Shown here: piece after piece, positions 44,301 to 53,436 of the stretch
Position numbering within the stretch: position 1 is the stretch's first letter
Layout: every line of letters begins with the position of its first letter
From: a virus
Virus record (IMG/VR): IMGVR_UViG_3300042866_001039
Location: 1 to 63,656 of that record
Reading direction: 5' to 3' (one strand)
Length of the DNA: 63,656 nucleotides
The notes under the pieces: generated by a model
Database searches by the model: none
Told to the model about the DNA's origin: nothing
What the model saw: only the letters and a program-made list of their open reading frames with translations
Position numbers and translations under genes: made by a program

Positions 44301-45015
44301 TGGTAATGGTATTCAGACTAATGTTGTGTATTCTTCAGCATTTCCATCACAATGTCAAGCAGATATGTTATCAACAAATCCTAAATATCAAAACTTTCTT
44401 GGAATTGAAAATACACAACAATCAATATCATTTGCTGATTTAGCAAAAATAATTAGAGATAATACTACTTTAGGTCCAGCAAGAGCTATGATTTTATATA
44501 CTGCGTATGTCAATGGTCACGATGACAATTCTGTATATACATACAATTATGATTTAGGTAACACACTATTAGGTGGTGGTAGTTTCCCACAACAAATTAG
44601 TTATGGTGGAAGAGAAAAATATTTCCAAAAACAATTTGGTTGTAAAGTTAATCAAAATGGGTATGGACAACCAACTGCGGTATTTACAACAACTACATCT
44701 GGTGAATCATTTACAAATTCAGTTAAATTTATTAATGACTATTACGTTAATGAACAAGTTTTATCTAAAAGTTTGTTATTTGCACCATTAGTAACAACTG
44801 GAAATACCGGTTCATTAGTTTGGAATACAAAAAAAGATTACATTGATAATATGATATCAATATGGACTAAATATTGGCCACAAAATAGATTTCAAACAGA
44901 TGAACAATGGAATAAATGGGTTGATTCAAATAAAAACATGTACGACACTTTTAAAAAGGAGGCTGAAAATGTGGTTGAATTATTAGCCAAATATAAACTT
45001 GTTAATTTTAAATGA
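38320..45015 (+). CDS. Giant baseplate hub-like protein
   Basis: 2231 aa, the largest gene here. The N-terminal region (EYACFFNLPYPTFYLTLKGF then YGKAIRYQLILTNFSAAFEG) is a conserved hub/wedge motif of large myoviruses. Near residue 1915 the stretch GPYMIQSVEHTISAGDFKTF then FSGVRMPIYSLP resembles gp27/gp44-type hub domains. The final 250 residues form a separate module (LGPARAMILYTAYVNGHDD, YTYNYDLGNTLLGGG, FGCKVNQNGYGQPTAVFTTT) that looks like a degenerate peptidoglycan hydrolase, but I see no clear catalytic Glu. No separate gp5/gp27 genes are visible, so this protein may combine their roles (inference). Confidence 0.65.
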   Translation: MADNFGTTDNIYIESDYDNIFLIDPNKVENSLGQPMDRPIHHEDLVMYANLEAKMLPRTKLAVGSALTDAVQTTPIASINFLRPGGKTTLNNNYLNEITGLNTVDGKGTNQPSKTNVQQQNKSDDFYIKQNTINSEDTGLLGIESIRVKNTRSLTPTVEIVLIDVQGRALFEKGENSEYACFFNLPYPTFYLTLKGFYGKAIRYQLILTNFSAAFEGNTGNYRINLKFYSYKYTILAETQVGALFAVPFMYTTDYRINNTAPNSPGVNAAQVSNGNPDVTTSSVRVTKGGQTIRDVYKRYKALGLISPNLPELSFPELKARLEALEKNLQQSFGQTDFTPLSDCDTYFKLLTSLRDNVLSPNDDTSWFKKYIDQEKIFVLKPSAVGGKNGVLTYIYNNNTRASLQLQVNAYSQLKQLVDGYKVDLAKNKTLSDPGTFTIDGKKQTSKVTKINNLNIQPTIVPSAIQPPYVATGFSVGEIRGLLSSNRVVNNLVNSSSDLVGSDSVRKSLTDFNIDWAETFKIRYKREALSPEEINELAIKESIFFQPFPDNTDGTSIPPTYNFVFDGPGNFSDIIDKTFEDLSGQKEKIVLALNEFLSKKIEGNDGLGFKPTMRNIMAMIFASVEAFYRLMDDVHSQAWSQRLNPIRKNAVFDNTKSSVSTDSKNLVQQTDQNALKDIPVYPWPQYFVETNNADGERFELRYPGDPSEISRTRGNNYEVWPEVQFVEEYMKGLAQRASIDLGPNGSNNEANVISRITVNGIEFPTTNIPYSDYDSVKFIYEIYERVLLASYWDRLSTSGAKQLSIYNTLSDLEVSNIRTALNSTSPSLTKILKNFALTPQNFPLILRSISNDGTGSSWQQFIRGEFTSEYLRTITENDYAILNDSFIKSKPTTNKNVQSLTNLSNYIKSTSSTQTNIMDVYPFVITDWQNENLAGVKTSKGNVFDTTKSLFLNDTQRYITNYESADSLNNNRPFVNNCFLQTLSTPKPILSVGGSGNITGTPPTGTLAAFNQFYKDRRLNNSFLVTEGPINYQAKTGNVDALQTTSMLNTPFFINALQDGINKDRNNTNTTPYVLPAYLFLNSLPLATLREKYKNITTEDSTPLDYIFTTLTKFGGVHKLPYSWIIKYGSIWHRYKTYVETNVDILDSVWKNVNVANLYDPDGSSLQKQYTFTSINENYNIVAQDTISQPSLTLKQVQMNLGFYPKMINDTYFLVTGQELLTGYTDTDIQTAINQGLVVGAIPNAQISTQNGYSSTPNQVLKFNNFFTTFETQNSPKFNSSQQYKTLLMPSFGTTYNQVIGECFTETITGLTQTQEVQNNKAVFNGSVRTFWAAPNFGYFELSSITKPSPNEYMKEVYPNLEIQDVVKFGQTYSKIDDVFGTFKTEILDSFEIEFLNFCKSFTDLTSEDLANSSYANRNFQGLMSQMLLVPTVTLTDTPDKYVVDCGNAQLTQANTVIQSFVNYDIVFKYGNPSNFNRRVFGTFTTLNTTNYNKVVDPYPYNAYVQNSVPVTNGAVTQITLAQSKAAYPNAWIAMETYIGFATTTGLTYSNSGSYYTDFFPTLNVEFTEGNVKNFAPLIKIFGTQKSLNNGVYTRADFTTAINDFYTNNDEYLNYVLGQLMFTLQKELPDYTQTTEKPILSAIDGMQPKIELWETFKSFNDKWIAGSEFKDRTLYQDVMFLDRANRDIGDKVLVDVFKLKDFFSGTTSLDARIIDFVSRIIADNQFQMMPLPAYMNFWGAGEITQGNAPRPEKSNDLANSLFGTFLDVDYRESQPKFVCYYAGKPSEHLDMRENADYRWRTDAFDLSRASDNPLVSEQKSTKTDWAQSNKVVGFNVDFGIRNQSVFYSIQLDQNNAAATTEANRVITDMGNQAGGRRTNTQNVSLYNLYKNRSYECRVESMGNAMIQPTMYFNLRNVPMFRGPYMIQSVEHTISAGDFKTFFSGVRMPIYSLPLITKQLVSINANLLGQLVQILKRQKETEVASTQPTINVITIGNGIQTNVVYSSAFPSQCQADMLSTNPKYQNFLGIENTQQSISFADLAKIIRDNTTLGPARAMILYTAYVNGHDDNSVYTYNYDLGNTLLGGGSFPQQISYGGREKYFQKQFGCKVNQNGYGQPTAVFTTTTSGESFTNSVKFINDYYVNEQVLSKSLLFAPLVTTGNTGSLVWNTKKDYIDNMISIWTKYWPQNRFQTDEQWNKWVDSNKNMYDTFKKEAENVVELLAKYKLVNFK

Positions 45016-45022
45016 TATTTAT
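45016..45022 (+). promoter_or_regulatory. TATTTAT motif
   Basis: TATTTAT directly after the giant hub stop and 15 nt before the 45038 ATG. Confidence 0.45.
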
Positions 45023-45037
45023 TAAGAAACTATAGTT

Positions 45038-45262
45038 ATGAATATTAAACAACATTTAGACAATTATCTTGGTAAAAACACAAGATACACAGAAAAAAAT
45101 GCCGGAAATGGATTTACCGAAGTATGTGATTTAGATACTGGTAATTGCTATACAGTTAGAGACAGAGATGGTCTTATTGAAAGAGTTGATAACACAATAA
45201 GAACAAATAAAAGAGTTCAAGTTGAAACACCACAAGGTGTTAAACAATTATTAAATGGTTAA
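45038..45262 (+). CDS. Hypothetical protein, 74 aa
   Basis: Not recognised. A small polar protein, MNIKQHLDNYLGKNTRYTEK then GFTEVCDLDTGNCYTVRDRD and RVQVETPQGVKQLLNG. Two Cys (CDLDTGNC) flank a turn and could bind metal or form a disulphide. It has a TATTTAT element, and its stop overlaps the next start by 8 bases, so it is the first gene of a two-gene unit that ends in a terminator. The intact frame and coupling support coding, but its function is unknown. Confidence 0.65.
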   Translation: MNIKQHLDNYLGKNTRYTEKNAGNGFTEVCDLDTGNCYTVRDRDGLIERVDNTIRTNKRVQVETPQGVKQLLNG

Positions 45263-45941
45263 GAAAATGGCGATTGATAAAAAAATTATTGAAGAAATTA
45301 AAAGACACAATTCTATTAATAAGTATATTGTAGAACAAGATGCTTTGGGTGATTTACCCACACCACCTGCGGACCCGGCAGCACCTGTTGACCCAGCAGC
45401 GGCTCCTGCGGCAGCACCTGGTGGAGACCCAACATTATCGGCACCACCAGCGGCTCCTGAAGTTATTGATACAACAACTGACACTGAAGTTGAAAAAATT
45501 GATGGTGATGGTAAAAGTGAAGAAAGTGAAAGTAGTTCTGAGGAATTGGATATTACTGATTTAGTTAATTCACAAAAGAATGTTGAAAGCAAACAACAAG
45601 AATATTTTGACATGATGTTCAAACAAATTGAAGGATTACAAACCAAGTTAAATGCTATGGATGATGTGTTTAACAAATTGAATTCAATGGAAGAAAAGAT
45701 TGAACAGTACAGACCAAAAACAGCGCAAGAAAAATTAGAATTGAGAAGTCTTGATAGTGGACCATTCAACCAAAAACTTTCAAGTTTTTTTGATGACAAA
45801 CAAGATGATATGCAAAAATCAGGAAAGAATGAATATGTATTAACTTCAGATGAGGTTGAAGACATTGTACCTTCAGATATTAAAAAATCGTTTGATATGT
45901 ATGGTGCAGAACCAACAGGAACATCTTTTAAAATGAATTGA
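45255..45941 (+). CDS. Acidic protein with Pro/Ala linker and coiled coil
   Basis: Not recognised. 228 aa: a basic helical start (MAIDKKIIEEIKRHNSINKY), an Ala/Pro-rich linker at about residues 37-70 (PADPAAPVDPAAAPAAAPGG), a Ser/Glu-rich acidic run (GKSEESESSSEELDI), then a coiled coil (QQEYFDMMFKQIEGLQTKLN, DDVFNKLNSMEEKIEQY). An ATG four codons downstream (45267) is an equally possible start. Low-complexity acidic coiled-coil proteins of this kind are often scaffold or virion core components, which is conjecture here. A strong terminator follows. Confidence 0.7.
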   Translation: MVKKMAIDKKIIEEIKRHNSINKYIVEQDALGDLPTPPADPAAPVDPAAAPAAAPGGDPTLSAPPAAPEVIDTTTDTEVEKIDGDGKSEESESSSEELDITDLVNSQKNVESKQQEYFDMMFKQIEGLQTKLNAMDDVFNKLNSMEEKIEQYRPKTAQEKLELRSLDSGPFNQKLSSFFDDKQDDMQKSGKNEYVLTSDEVEDIVPSDIKKSFDMYGAEPTGTSFKMN

Positions 45942-45965
45942 TTTTTAATAACTTTTTACTATATT

Positions 45966-45992
45966 AAAGGGGTCACGTTGTGGCCCTTTTTT
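45966..45992 (+). terminator. Intrinsic terminator closing the hub module
   Basis: AAAGGG (45966-45971) and TCAC (45973-45976) pair with GTGG and CCCTTT (45980-45989), with one bulged G and a T-G wobble, around a GTT loop, and run into TTTTTT. It isolates the structural module from the replication genes. Confidence 0.8.
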
Positions 45993-46007
45993 ATTTGGCG
46001 AAACAAT

Positions 46008-46036
46008 TTGACGAACGGAAAAAAAACAACTATAAT
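46008..46036 (+). promoter_or_regulatory. Sigma70-type promoter for the SSB/replication cluster
   Basis: TTGACG (46008-46013), 17-nt spacer, TATAAT (46031-46036): close to a textbook -35/-10 pair, 32 nt before the SSB ATG. TATTTAT is absent here, unlike the structural units, which suggests an early or middle class. Confidence 0.6.
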
Positions 46037-46068
46037 TTATAAACAAACAATCTAATTAAACAAAAAAC

Positions 46069-46917
46069 ATGATGAGTTCACTTGACGCAGTACTTTCACA
46101 GTACGAAAAAAACACACAGTCTTTCGGAGACTCTAACCGAATGTCCCAAGAGGAAAGAATGAAAAAGTATTTTGCTTGTATTCTTCCACAAGGGCAATCT
46201 CAAGGACAACGTAGAGTACGTATCCTTCCTACACCCGATGGTTCTTCACCTTTCAAAGAGGTTTGGTACCATGAATTACAAGTGGGTGGTAAATGGCAAA
46301 AATTCTATGACCCAGGTAAAAATGACAATGAGCGTTCACCTTTGAATGAGGTTCACGATGAGTTGATGTCTACCGGCAAAGAGTCAGACAAAGAATTGGC
46401 TAAACAATACAAATCTCGTAAATTTTACATCGTAAAGGTTATTGACCGTGATGCTGAAGACGAAGGTGTAAAGTTTTGGCGTTTCAAACACAATTACAAG
46501 AATGATGGTATTCTTGACAAAATTATTCCAATTTGGAGACAGAAAGGTGATGTAACTGATTCACAAAAAGGTAGAGACCTTATTGTACAGTTGGTTAAAT
46601 CTAAAACTCCTGGTGGAAAAGATTACACAACAATCCAAACTATTATGCACGATGACCCAGCACCTCTTCACGAGACCGCTAAGGTTATGGAAGAGTGGTT
46701 GGCGGATGAGTTGACATGGAATGATGTTTACTCTAAGAAACCTGTAGAATATTTGGAAGCAATCTCTCGTGGTGAAGAACCTCGTTGGGATAGTGAAACA
46801 GGTAAATACTTGTATAGTGATTCAGGAGATATGATGATGGGTGGTTCTAAATCAGCACCTGCGGCTCCTGCAGACCCACAATTATTTGACGAACCTGCTG
46901 AGGACTTACCGTTCTAA
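46069..46917 (+). CDS. gp32: Single-stranded DNA-binding protein (gp32-like)
   Basis: 282 aa. Coats single-stranded DNA in replication and recombination. The core has RRVRILPTPDGSSPFKEVWY, KFYIVKVIDRDAEDEGVKFW, then RFKHNYKNDGILDKIIPIW, typical of gp32 OB-fold proteins. A basic N-terminus is followed by a long Ala/Pro linker and an acidic tip ending DEPAEDLPF, which in SSBs recruits partner proteins. The His/Cys zinc site of T4 gp32 is not seen: only one Cys (C37) is present, so folding must be zinc-independent. Gene order SSB, UvsX, nuclease, helicase groups the core recombination-replication machinery. Confidence 0.88.
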   Translation: MMSSLDAVLSQYEKNTQSFGDSNRMSQEERMKKYFACILPQGQSQGQRRVRILPTPDGSSPFKEVWYHELQVGGKWQKFYDPGKNDNERSPLNEVHDELMSTGKESDKELAKQYKSRKFYIVKVIDRDAEDEGVKFWRFKHNYKNDGILDKIIPIWRQKGDVTDSQKGRDLIVQLVKSKTPGGKDYTTIQTIMHDDPAPLHETAKVMEEWLADELTWNDVYSKKPVEYLEAISRGEEPRWDSETGKYLYSDSGDMMMGGSKSAPAAPADPQLFDEPAEDLPF

Positions 46918-46928
46918 TAAAACAAAAC

Positions 46929-46964
46929 ATCATGTATGGTATCTTGTATGGAACCATACATGAT
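46929..46964 (+). terminator. 12-bp perfect inverted repeat between SSB and UvsX genes
   Basis: ATCATGTATGGT (46929-46940) and ACCATACATGAT (46953-46964) form a perfect 12-bp stem with a 12-nt loop, starting 11 nt after the SSB stop. The downstream TAATTTATAA is only a weak U tract, so an attenuator, RNase processing point or mRNA-stabilising 3' hairpin is as likely as full termination. Confidence 0.6.
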
Positions 46965-46979
46965 TAATTTATAACACAC

Positions 46980-47990
46980 ATGGCAATCAAGAAAAACGAT
47001 TTTAATTCAGTAAAGAAGAAATTCTCAACTTCGGCGAAGTATAAACCACAAAGATACTTTGACTTGGGTAAAGATTTCTTGGACGCTGTAGGACTACCAG
47101 GACCCGCCATAGGACACTTGAACATGTTCTTGGGTCACTCTGATACAGGTAAGACAACGGGTCTCGTAAAAGCGGCCGTATCGGCTCAGAAACAAAATAT
47201 TCTTCCCGTGTTCATTATTACCGAACAGAAGTGGAGTTTTGAACACGCAAGACTTATGGGTTTTGATTGTGACGAAGTGGTTGACCCCGAAACAGGTGAG
47301 TTGGATTGGGATGGATTTTTTATTTTCAACAACAACTTTTCTTACATTGAACAAATTACGGATTATATTAATAGTTTGTTGGATGCTCAAGAAAAAGGTG
47401 AATTGGAATATGATTTATTATTCCTTTGGGATTCTGTAGGTTCGGTTCCTTGTAAGATGACTTACGAAGGTAAAGGTGGTAAACAACACAACGCCGCGGT
47501 TCTTGCCGACAAAATTGGTATGGGTATCAACCAACGTATTTCAGGTTCTCGTAAATCTGATTCAAAATACGAAAACAGTTTAGTTATTGTTAACCAACCT
47601 TGGGTTGAACTTCCTGACAATCCATTTGGACAACCAAAGATTAAAGCAAAAGGTGGTGAGGCGATTTGGTTAAACTCATCTTTGGTATTCTTGTTTGGTA
47701 ATCAAAAAGGTGCGGGAACAAACAAAATTTCTGCAACAAAAGACAAAAGAACTGTTAAGTTTGCAATCCGTACTAAAGTTTCTGTTATGAAAAACCACAT
47801 CAATGGTTTGGGTTATGAGGATGGAAAAATCATCGTAACACCACACGGATTCTTGGCAGGAAAAGATGCTGCGGAAGAGAAAGTATCTATTGAACAATAC
47901 AAGAAAGAAAACGCTGAGTATTGGAAAGAAATTATTGGGGCTGACGGAGATTTCAGCTTGTTTGAGGAAAAAGAAAGTGAAACAGTATAA
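46980..47990 (+). CDS. uvsX: UvsX / RecA-like recombinase
   Basis: 336 aa (T4 UvsX 391). ATP-dependent strand-exchange protein. Walker A GHSDTGKTTG at about residues 51-60 after LNMFLG, Walker B YDLLFLWDSVGS near 143-154, then a RecA-type loop region (QHNAAVLADKIGMGINQRIS) and VIVNQPWVELPDNPFGQPKI. It promotes recombination-dependent replication and repair with the SSB encoded upstream. The 12-bp hairpin between the two genes may set their relative expression. Confidence 0.92.
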   Translation: MAIKKNDFNSVKKKFSTSAKYKPQRYFDLGKDFLDAVGLPGPAIGHLNMFLGHSDTGKTTGLVKAAVSAQKQNILPVFIITEQKWSFEHARLMGFDCDEVVDPETGELDWDGFFIFNNNFSYIEQITDYINSLLDAQEKGELEYDLLFLWDSVGSVPCKMTYEGKGGKQHNAAVLADKIGMGINQRISGSRKSDSKYENSLVIVNQPWVELPDNPFGQPKIKAKGGEAIWLNSSLVFLFGNQKGAGTNKISATKDKRTVKFAIRTKVSVMKNHINGLGYEDGKIIVTPHGFLAGKDAAEEKVSIEQYKKENAEYWKEIIGADGDFSLFEEKESETV

Positions 47991-48000
47991 ACAATAAATT

Positions 48001-49011
48001 GTGAAGACACTCTTAGTAGATGGTGATAACCTATTTAAAATCGGATTCCATGGGGTCAGAGACCTCTTCGTGGAAGGAAACCATATCGGGGGTGTCTTTC
48101 ATTTTATCAATACCCTCAGAAAACAAATTGATGAACACAACTACGACAAAATTATTGTCTTTTGGGACGGTGACGACAACTCTGCCGTTAGACGTAAATT
48201 ATATCCTAACTACAAGTTAAACCGTAGACAGAGTATGAACGAGTTTAAACTTGAGTCATACCATATCCAAAAAGAAAGAGTAAAAGAATACCTTGAAGAA
48301 TGTTTTGTTCGTCAGGTAAGAGCAACTGAATGTGAGGCGGATGATTTAATAGCCTACTATTGTCAGATTGCGAAAGAAGAATCAAAAACAATATTATCGG
48401 CAGATAAAGATTACTTCCAACTGATTGATAAACATACATCAATCTACTCACCAATTTCCAAAGTCACATTTAAAAATGGTGATAAAGTTAAATTTGGTGA
48501 TACTGAATTTCCACACTATAACGTATTGACTCTTAAGATATTAACTGGTGATAAATCAGATAACATTAGTGGTATATTAAGGTTGGGTGAAAAGACCATT
48601 GTGAAATACTTTCCTGAGATACTTGATTCTATGGTAACTTTTAACCATATTTTAACAAAGGCTGAAGAACTTTTAGAACAAGACAAAAAAAACACAACTT
48701 TAAAAAATATTGTAAGTGGAAAAACAAAAGACGGAGAATTCGGAGAATCATTCTACCAAACAAACAAAAAAATCGTGGACTTACAAAATCCACTTATTTC
48801 TGACGAAGGTAGGGTACTTGTTGAACAATATTATGCCGACACTTTAGACCCTGAAGGTAGGGGTTACAAAAATCTAATTCGTATGATGACAGAAGATGGA
48901 TTCTTCAAATATCTCGGTAAGAGTGATGATGAATTTATAAAATTTATACGACCTTTGATGAAATTGACAAGAAAAGAAAAAAGACAACACAAACAACAAA
49001 TAGAAAAATAA
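48001..49011 (+). CDS. 5'-3' exonuclease / RNase H (FEN family)
   Basis: 336 aa, starting at a GTG 10 bases after the UvsX stop. FEN/PIN-type acidic motifs are in order: LLVDGDNLF, VFWDGDDNSAVRRK, TECEADDLIAYY, LSADKDYFQL, then LTGDKSDNISGI and a helix-hairpin-helix-like LRLGEKTIVKYFP. T4 RNase H (305 aa) of the same family removes RNA primers and flaps from lagging-strand fragments; this gene is the likely counterpart. A very Lys-rich C-terminal tail (KLTRKEKRQHKQQIEK) could contact DNA or SSB. Confidence 0.9.
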   Translation: MKTLLVDGDNLFKIGFHGVRDLFVEGNHIGGVFHFINTLRKQIDEHNYDKIIVFWDGDDNSAVRRKLYPNYKLNRRQSMNEFKLESYHIQKERVKEYLEECFVRQVRATECEADDLIAYYCQIAKEESKTILSADKDYFQLIDKHTSIYSPISKVTFKNGDKVKFGDTEFPHYNVLTLKILTGDKSDNISGILRLGEKTIVKYFPEILDSMVTFNHILTKAEELLEQDKKNTTLKNIVSGKTKDGEFGESFYQTNKKIVDLQNPLISDEGRVLVEQYYADTLDPEGRGYKNLIRMMTEDGFFKYLGKSDDEFIKFIRPLMKLTRKEKRQHKQQIEK

Positions 49012-49018
49012 AAAAATT

Positions 49019-49468
49019 ATGAAAGAAACAGATGTAATTAAAATGGAGTTCTTGATTACCTTGAACAACAACATCGTAATCCAACGTTACTTTAACGTAA
49101 GAGATTACAATCCACAAGCTCGCAGTTCTATGGAATTGTATCAGTATTTAAAAGACTTTGTAGACGGGTTTGAGTACGGCCAAAAGATGCGTTCGGTTGT
49201 ATACCTTTTGGAGAACAAAGACGAAATTTTGGAGAACCCAAGTATCTTGCAAACGTCAAATACTGAGGGTCCAGAAACATTTAACTTTTTAATAAAGGTA
49301 GGAGAACAGACAATTTGTCATAGAATTTTGGACGCTAAATTGTTCCCACCTAAAATAAGATACACCGTAGACATACGCCAGCAAGTAAAAAGTGTATTGA
49401 AGGACTTAACTGACATTTTTTCAGACGAAAAATTTGTTACAAGTTATATGACTTATAGCTTAATCTAA
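49019..49468 (+). CDS. Hypothetical protein in replication cluster
   Basis: Not recognised. The 149-aa product opens MKETDVIKMEFLITLNNNIV then QRYFNVRDYNPQARSSMELY and continues with a helix (QYLKDFVDGFEYGQKMRSVV), a beta-type segment FNFLIKVGEQTICHRILDAK and a C-terminal helix. It has no catalytic motif or membrane segment. Being 7 bases after the nuclease and directly before the replicative helicase, it could be a helicase-loader or accessory factor, but it does not visibly resemble T4 gp59. Confidence 0.65.
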   Translation: MKETDVIKMEFLITLNNNIVIQRYFNVRDYNPQARSSMELYQYLKDFVDGFEYGQKMRSVVYLLENKDEILENPSILQTSNTEGPETFNFLIKVGEQTICHRILDAKLFPPKIRYTVDIRQQVKSVLKDLTDIFSDEKFVTSYMTYSLI

Positions 49469-49471
49469 TAG

Positions 49472-49478
49472 TATTTAT
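49472..49478 (+). promoter_or_regulatory. TATTTAT motif before helicase gene
   Basis: TATTTAT, 25 nt before the 49504 ATG. This is the only exact copy seen ahead of a replication gene. Confidence 0.35.
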
Positions 49479-49503
49479 CAAAACTAACAAGGGAATTTTA
49501 ATT

Positions 49504-50892
49504 ATGTCAAACAAGAATTTTGAGTATCTAGGTAACACGTTTCAACTACAATTATTAAATCAGATTATCTTAGATAAGGACTTCTCACATTCTATCATTG
49601 ATGTAATTGAACCCTCACACTTTGAAAACAAATATTTCAAAACACTTCTCCAATTGGTGAAGGAGTACTATGTAAAATACGATTGTACTCCATCATACGA
49701 AACACTTTCACAAATGGTGAAAAGTGAGTTTCCACAAGAGTTGATGTTGAAAATTCTAAACGACACTATCAAACAGATACAAACTGCGTCTACTGAAGGA
49801 GCATCGTTTGTACAAGAAAAATCATTGAAGTTCTGTAAACAACAAGAGCTTCAAAAGGCAATCACCAAATCACAAAAAATACTTGATAGTGGAGAATTTG
49901 AAAACTATGACAAACTTGAAGAACTCGTAAGAAGTGCTCTCCAAGTAGGAGAAAATGGAAACAAGATTGAAGATGTTTTCCAAAACTTGGAAGATGTTTT
50001 GAACGAAGATTTCCGTCATCCAATTCCAATGGGAATTACTGGCATTGATAAGTTATTAAAAGGTGGATTGGCAAAAGGTGAATTGGGTGTAATCTTGGCA
50101 CCAACTGGTGTAGGAAAAACTACAGTCCTTTCAAAAATTGCTAACTCAGCATTTAATAATGGTTACAATGTTCTTCAGTTATTTTTTGAGGACAACCCAA
50201 AAGTAATCCAACGTAAACACTTCACAATGTGGACAGGTATACCACCTGATGAACTCCCATTACACCGTGAAGAAGTTCTTGAAAAAGCACGTCAGGTCAA
50301 AGAAGAAATGACCAACAAATTGTTCTTGAAAAAACTACCTTCAGACCAATTTACAATGACTCAAATTAAGAACATGATTAGAAAGATGGTTGCTGATGGA
50401 CACAAGATTGATATGATTGTTTTAGATTATATTGATTGTATTGTACCTGACAGAAATATGGGTGATGAGTGGAAAAGTGAGGGTTCCGTTATGAGAGGTT
50501 ACGAAGCTATGTGTCATGAACTTGGCGTAGTGGGATGGACCGCAACACAGGGTAACAGAAGCTCTATATCTTCTGAGGTTGTAACCACCGACCAAATGGG
50601 TGGTTCTATTAAAAAGGCACAAGTTGGACACGTTATCATTTCCGTGGCTAAAACTTTACAACAAAAAGAAATGAATTTAGCAACCATCGCAATTACCAAG
50701 TCTCGTGTGGGTAAAGATGGGGTTATCTTTGAAAACTGTAAGTTCAACAACGAATTGTTGGAAATTGATACTGAAAGTTCTGTTACCTTCTTAGGATTTG
50801 AAGAAAAGAAAGAAGAGAAAAACAGAGATAGAATCAAAGAACTTATGGAGAAAAGAAAAGAGCGAGTACAACAACCAAATAACTTTAATTAA
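49504..50892 (+). CDS. gp41: Replicative DNA helicase (DnaB-like, gp41-like)
   Basis: 462 aa (T4 gp41 475). Hexameric 5'-3' helicase at the fork. The N-terminal DnaB-type helical domain (QLLNQIILDKDFSHSIIDVI, then FKTLLQLVKEYYVKYDCTPS) precedes a RecA-type motor: Walker A LAPTGVGKTT (K205), ELGVILAP before it, Walker B KIDMIVLDYID near 300-310, and GWTATQGNRSS plus DQMGGSIKKAQVGHVIISVA of the sensor and finger region. The C-terminus is a charged helix. No primase domain is attached, so primase must be encoded elsewhere. Confidence 0.93.
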   Translation: MSNKNFEYLGNTFQLQLLNQIILDKDFSHSIIDVIEPSHFENKYFKTLLQLVKEYYVKYDCTPSYETLSQMVKSEFPQELMLKILNDTIKQIQTASTEGASFVQEKSLKFCKQQELQKAITKSQKILDSGEFENYDKLEELVRSALQVGENGNKIEDVFQNLEDVLNEDFRHPIPMGITGIDKLLKGGLAKGELGVILAPTGVGKTTVLSKIANSAFNNGYNVLQLFFEDNPKVIQRKHFTMWTGIPPDELPLHREEVLEKARQVKEEMTNKLFLKKLPSDQFTMTQIKNMIRKMVADGHKIDMIVLDYIDCIVPDRNMGDEWKSEGSVMRGYEAMCHELGVVGWTATQGNRSSISSEVVTTDQMGGSIKKAQVGHVIISVAKTLQQKEMNLATIAITKSRVGKDGVIFENCKFNNELLEIDTESSVTFLGFEEKKEEKNRDRIKELMEKRKERVQQPNNFN

Positions 50893-50918
50893 TAAAAAAA
50901 AATAGTATTTTAAATAAA

Positions 50919-53431
<2,513 letters not shown>

Positions 53432-53436
53432 CATAA

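Noticed and set aside
45251-45865. Long minus-strand frame opposite the acidic coiled-coil gene
   Set aside because: It mirrors the Ala/Pro- and Ser/Glu-rich composition of the plus-strand gene. The plus frame has coupled start, promoter motif and terminator.
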